Source: Candidatus Zixiibacteriota bacterium
GTDB lineage: Bacteria; Zixibacteria; MSB-5A5; JAABVY01; JAHJOQ01
Assembly (NCBI GenBank): GCA_024275215.1
Contig: JAJRZO010000275.1
Location: forward strand, 1-8,614
Direction of reading: 5' to 3'
Length of the DNA stretch: 8,614 bases
Shown here: in pieces, positions 6,757-8,614 of the stretch
How positions within the stretch are numbered: the first letter of the stretch is position 1
Layout of the letters: each line of letters begins with the position of its first letter
Position numbers and translations under genes: made by a program
The notes under the pieces: generated by a model
What the model saw: the letters and a program-made list of their open reading frames with translations, nothing else
Database searches by the model: none
Told to the model about the DNA's origin: nothing

Positions 6757-8614
6757 GTGAAACGTGTGGCGATATATCTGTCGATTACAGCAGTTCTTCT
6801 CCTGACCTGTTCAAAGAAAAGCTCTGGACCGGTGAGGATCGAACAACCTGATAATCGGATTCCTTTTGATCAGATACTGGACTTCCAGAATGAGCAGGGG
6901 CAACTGCTTGACTCTCTCCTGACTGAACTCGATACCATTAAGGCGAAAGCGGAAGTCCTGAAAGCCGTGTTGAAGAGACGGGATATCGTCAAGCGTGTGA
7001 TTCCGACAAATCAGGGAATTACATTCCTCTACATAGATGGTTCGAGAGGAGGAATCATGATCGATCCGGAGGATTTCGCCAATGTCGCCGCGAAATCTCC
7101 TGTTCAGGGTGACTCAACGAATCCAGTACCTTGTGATACTTGCGATATTCCCAAATCCGGCAAAACAGCATTCCTTTGTCCGATATATTCATCGCGGAAA
7201 AAGTACGCGGATTCGATCATATCCAGTATAGAATCAGCAGTTCGCAAGACAGATTTTGACGACCCGGAAGTCTATCTCGATGACAGTTGCGGGCTTGCGG
7301 CGTTCGCCAATCTGACTCGATACGGCATCGTGCATATCTATTCGCACGGATTCGTATGGCCATCGAAAGATTCCATCGACAATATCTATCTGATGACAGG
7401 CGAGCGTGCAACAGAAAAAACAGGGCAATCATACTCACAAGACATCGAAGTCGGAAGTGTCATCCCCGTTTATGTCGGCGGAAGAGGGAACAGATTGTTC
7501 ATCAGTCCCGGTTTCATTTCAACAAGAAATGTATTCGCCGATGGTGATATGCCGATTTTTTACCTTGGATTCGGCTACAGCATGCTCGGCACATGGCAGA
7601 GAGCCTTGACAATAGTTTCGAAAGTCGGGGTCTGCATCGGTTATGACTGGCGGATTTTCGCCGACAGGAATGTCGATTGGGCATCGGGTTTCTATTCCAA
7701 AATGTCTGACACGACAACACCCACTCATACATCGATTCTGGATTGGTATAATTGCACAAATAGATTCTACATCGATGACTATGAGATCATACCACCTACG
7801 CCACGCAAAACATCTATCGAATTCAACGGACTTTCAAGCATCTCGCTGTGGCAGGAGCGCAGGGCATTGCAGCTTGACCGTATTTTTCCCACAGTTGGTT
7901 ATCCTGGTATACTTGTTAAACTATACGGCAGTGGTTTTGGATCTTCGCCTGATATTGGAAGAGTCACGTTGGGAGATATCGATGTTGAAGTGACCAACTG
8001 GTCAGATGAACTCATTACAATCCTGATACCGGACGATGCGGTCTCAGGTGACATAATTGTCTCTGTTGGAGAGGATTCCAGCAATCCAATCAGATTTCTG
8101 GTTTCATGGATAAATGGAATAGTACCTAAATGGGGAAGTAGCGGAACACCTGTTTCTGTTTTTGGATCGGGGTTCGGTAACAAAGTCAGTCAGGTCATTT
8201 TCGAGGGTGATAATGCTCTGGGGGAAGTGACGGCATGGTCTGACACTCTTATAAATGTCCTCGTACCTGAGGACGCTGTTTCAGGGACTGTTAAAGTTTT
8301 TGTCGGAGGCGAATTAATCAACTCCAGCCATGTGTTCAAAGTAATGAGAATCGATTCATTGATTCCGGACAGAGGATTAGATGGCGATACAATCTCGGTA
8401 ATTGGTTCAAACTTTTTGGATTATAAAATAACTGATAGTGTCATGTTCGGCGATGCTCTCGGTACTATCACATACTGGTCTGACACGCTTGTAAATGTTA
8501 TCGTACCGCAGATCGAGTCAACCCGTGAGATCACACTTCATGTCAAGGGCAATGTCAGCAATCGAATCGAATTCACACATTTCGGGGTAACCAGTCTTCA
8601 ACCGACATGGGGAC
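6757..8614 (+). CDS. Large lipoprotein with degenerate caspase-like domain and tandem IPT/TIG domains (3' end outside window)
   Basis: The frame is open from 6757 to the window edge (619 complete codons). The GTG at 6757 is preferred over the ATG at 6751: AAGGA (6745-6749) is 7 nt from the GTG but only 1 nt from the ATG. Residues 1-18 form a lipoprotein signal (KRVAIYLSITAVLLLTC, lipidated Cys18, unusual Thr at -1), so the protein is membrane-anchored outside the cytoplasm. Residues about 38-80 look like a coiled coil. A CDTC pair lies at Cys126/Cys129. Residues about 180-345 resemble a clan CD (caspase/C25/CHAT-like) fold: a strand with IVHIYSHG (His197), a second strand FYLGFGYS (268-275), then VGVCIGYDW. 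The position expected for the catalytic cysteine appears to be Gly, suggesting a non-peptidase. From about 373, IPT/TIG immunoglobulin-like domains follow with a period near 80 residues (starts about 373, 451, 529, and a fourth at about 610), each with an FGSGFG-like turn and WSD.L...VP strand. It is likely a surface adhesion or scaffold protein. Confidence 0.82.
   Translation, partial: MKRVAIYLSITAVLLLTCSKKSSGPVRIEQPDNRIPFDQILDFQNEQGQLLDSLLTELDTIKAKAEVLKAVLKRRDIVKRVIPTNQGITFLYIDGSRGGIMIDPEDFANVAAKSPVQGDSTNPVPCDTCDIPKSGKTAFLCPIYSSRKKYADSIISSIESAVRKTDFDDPEVYLDDSCGLAAFANLTRYGIVHIYSHGFVWPSKDSIDNIYLMTGERATEKTGQSYSQDIEVGSVIPVYVGGRGNRLFISPGFISTRNVFADGDMPIFYLGFGYSMLGTWQRALTIVSKVGVCIGYDWRIFADRNVDWASGFYSKMSDTTTPTHTSILDWYNCTNRFYIDDYEIIPPTPRKTSIEFNGLSSISLWQERRALQLDRIFPTVGYPGILVKLYGSGFGSSPDIGRVTLGDIDVEVTNWSDELITILIPDDAVSGDIIVSVGEDSSNPIRFLVSWINGIVPKWGSSGTPVSVFGSGFGNKVSQVIFEGDNALGEVTAWSDTLINVLVPEDAVSGTVKVFVGGELINSSHVFKVMRIDSLIPDRGLDGDTISVIGSNFLDYKITDSVMFGDALGTITYWSDTLVNVIVPQIESTREITLHVKGNVSNRIEFTHFGVTSLQPTWG
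7999..8508 (+). repeat. Tandem IPT/TIG domain repeats, about 240-bp period
   Basis: A WSD-x-L segment encoded from TGG at 7999, 8236 and 8476 recurs at offsets of 237 and 240 bases. The second and third copies are close at DNA level (TGGTCTGACAC followed by near-identical codons for L-x-NVxVP), while the first has diverged. This indicates stepwise duplication of TIG units inside the lipoprotein gene. Confidence 0.75.

Overview
The window looks like chromosomal DNA from an uncultivated bacterium of the FCB group, most plausibly candidate phylum Zixibacteria or a close relative. This is an inference from style. The signs are secreted proteins ending in paired dockerin-like repeats of the form DIDDVVYLITYIFSGGPAP, many TPR/HEAT/TIG repeat proteins, a TPR-thioredoxin fusion, and moderate GC. 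No 16S gene or other phylogenetic marker is present.

Layout: (1) 1-504 (+) is the 3' end of a TPR protein. (2) 505-676 is a gene-free convergent gap holding two adjacent inverted repeats. (3) 677-1519 (-) is a secreted lectin-fold/dockerin gene interrupted by one in-frame TGA. (4) 1520-1791 is a divergent intergenic region with a possible promoter for the dockerin gene. (5) 1792-3276 (+) is an exported TPR-thioredoxin fusion. (6) 3354-3869 (+) is a small cytoplasmic HEAT-repeat protein. (7) 4044-6548 (+) is a complete P-type ATPase of the P3A proton-pump class, with its Shine-Dalgarno inside a small hairpin that touches the start codon. (8) 6549-6756 is intergenic. (9) 6757 to the window end (+) is a large lipoprotein with a degenerate caspase-like (clan CD) domain followed by tandem IPT/TIG domains. 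It has no stop before the edge.

How the genes fit together: the thioredoxin fusion, HEAT protein and proton ATPase are co-directional, with gaps of 77 and 174 bp, and could form a transcription unit. The HEAT protein is a candidate soluble partner of the ATPase by position only. The dockerin protein and the TIG lipoprotein are envelope or surface proteins that probably act separately. No mobile element, tRNA, rRNA or CRISPR array was seen.

The observations most worth a second look are the single TGA in the dockerin gene (with a hairpin just downstream that meets the loose bacterial SECIS geometry), the lipoprotein's caspase-like fold that seems to lack its catalytic cysteine, and the hairpin over the ATPase ribosome binding site.
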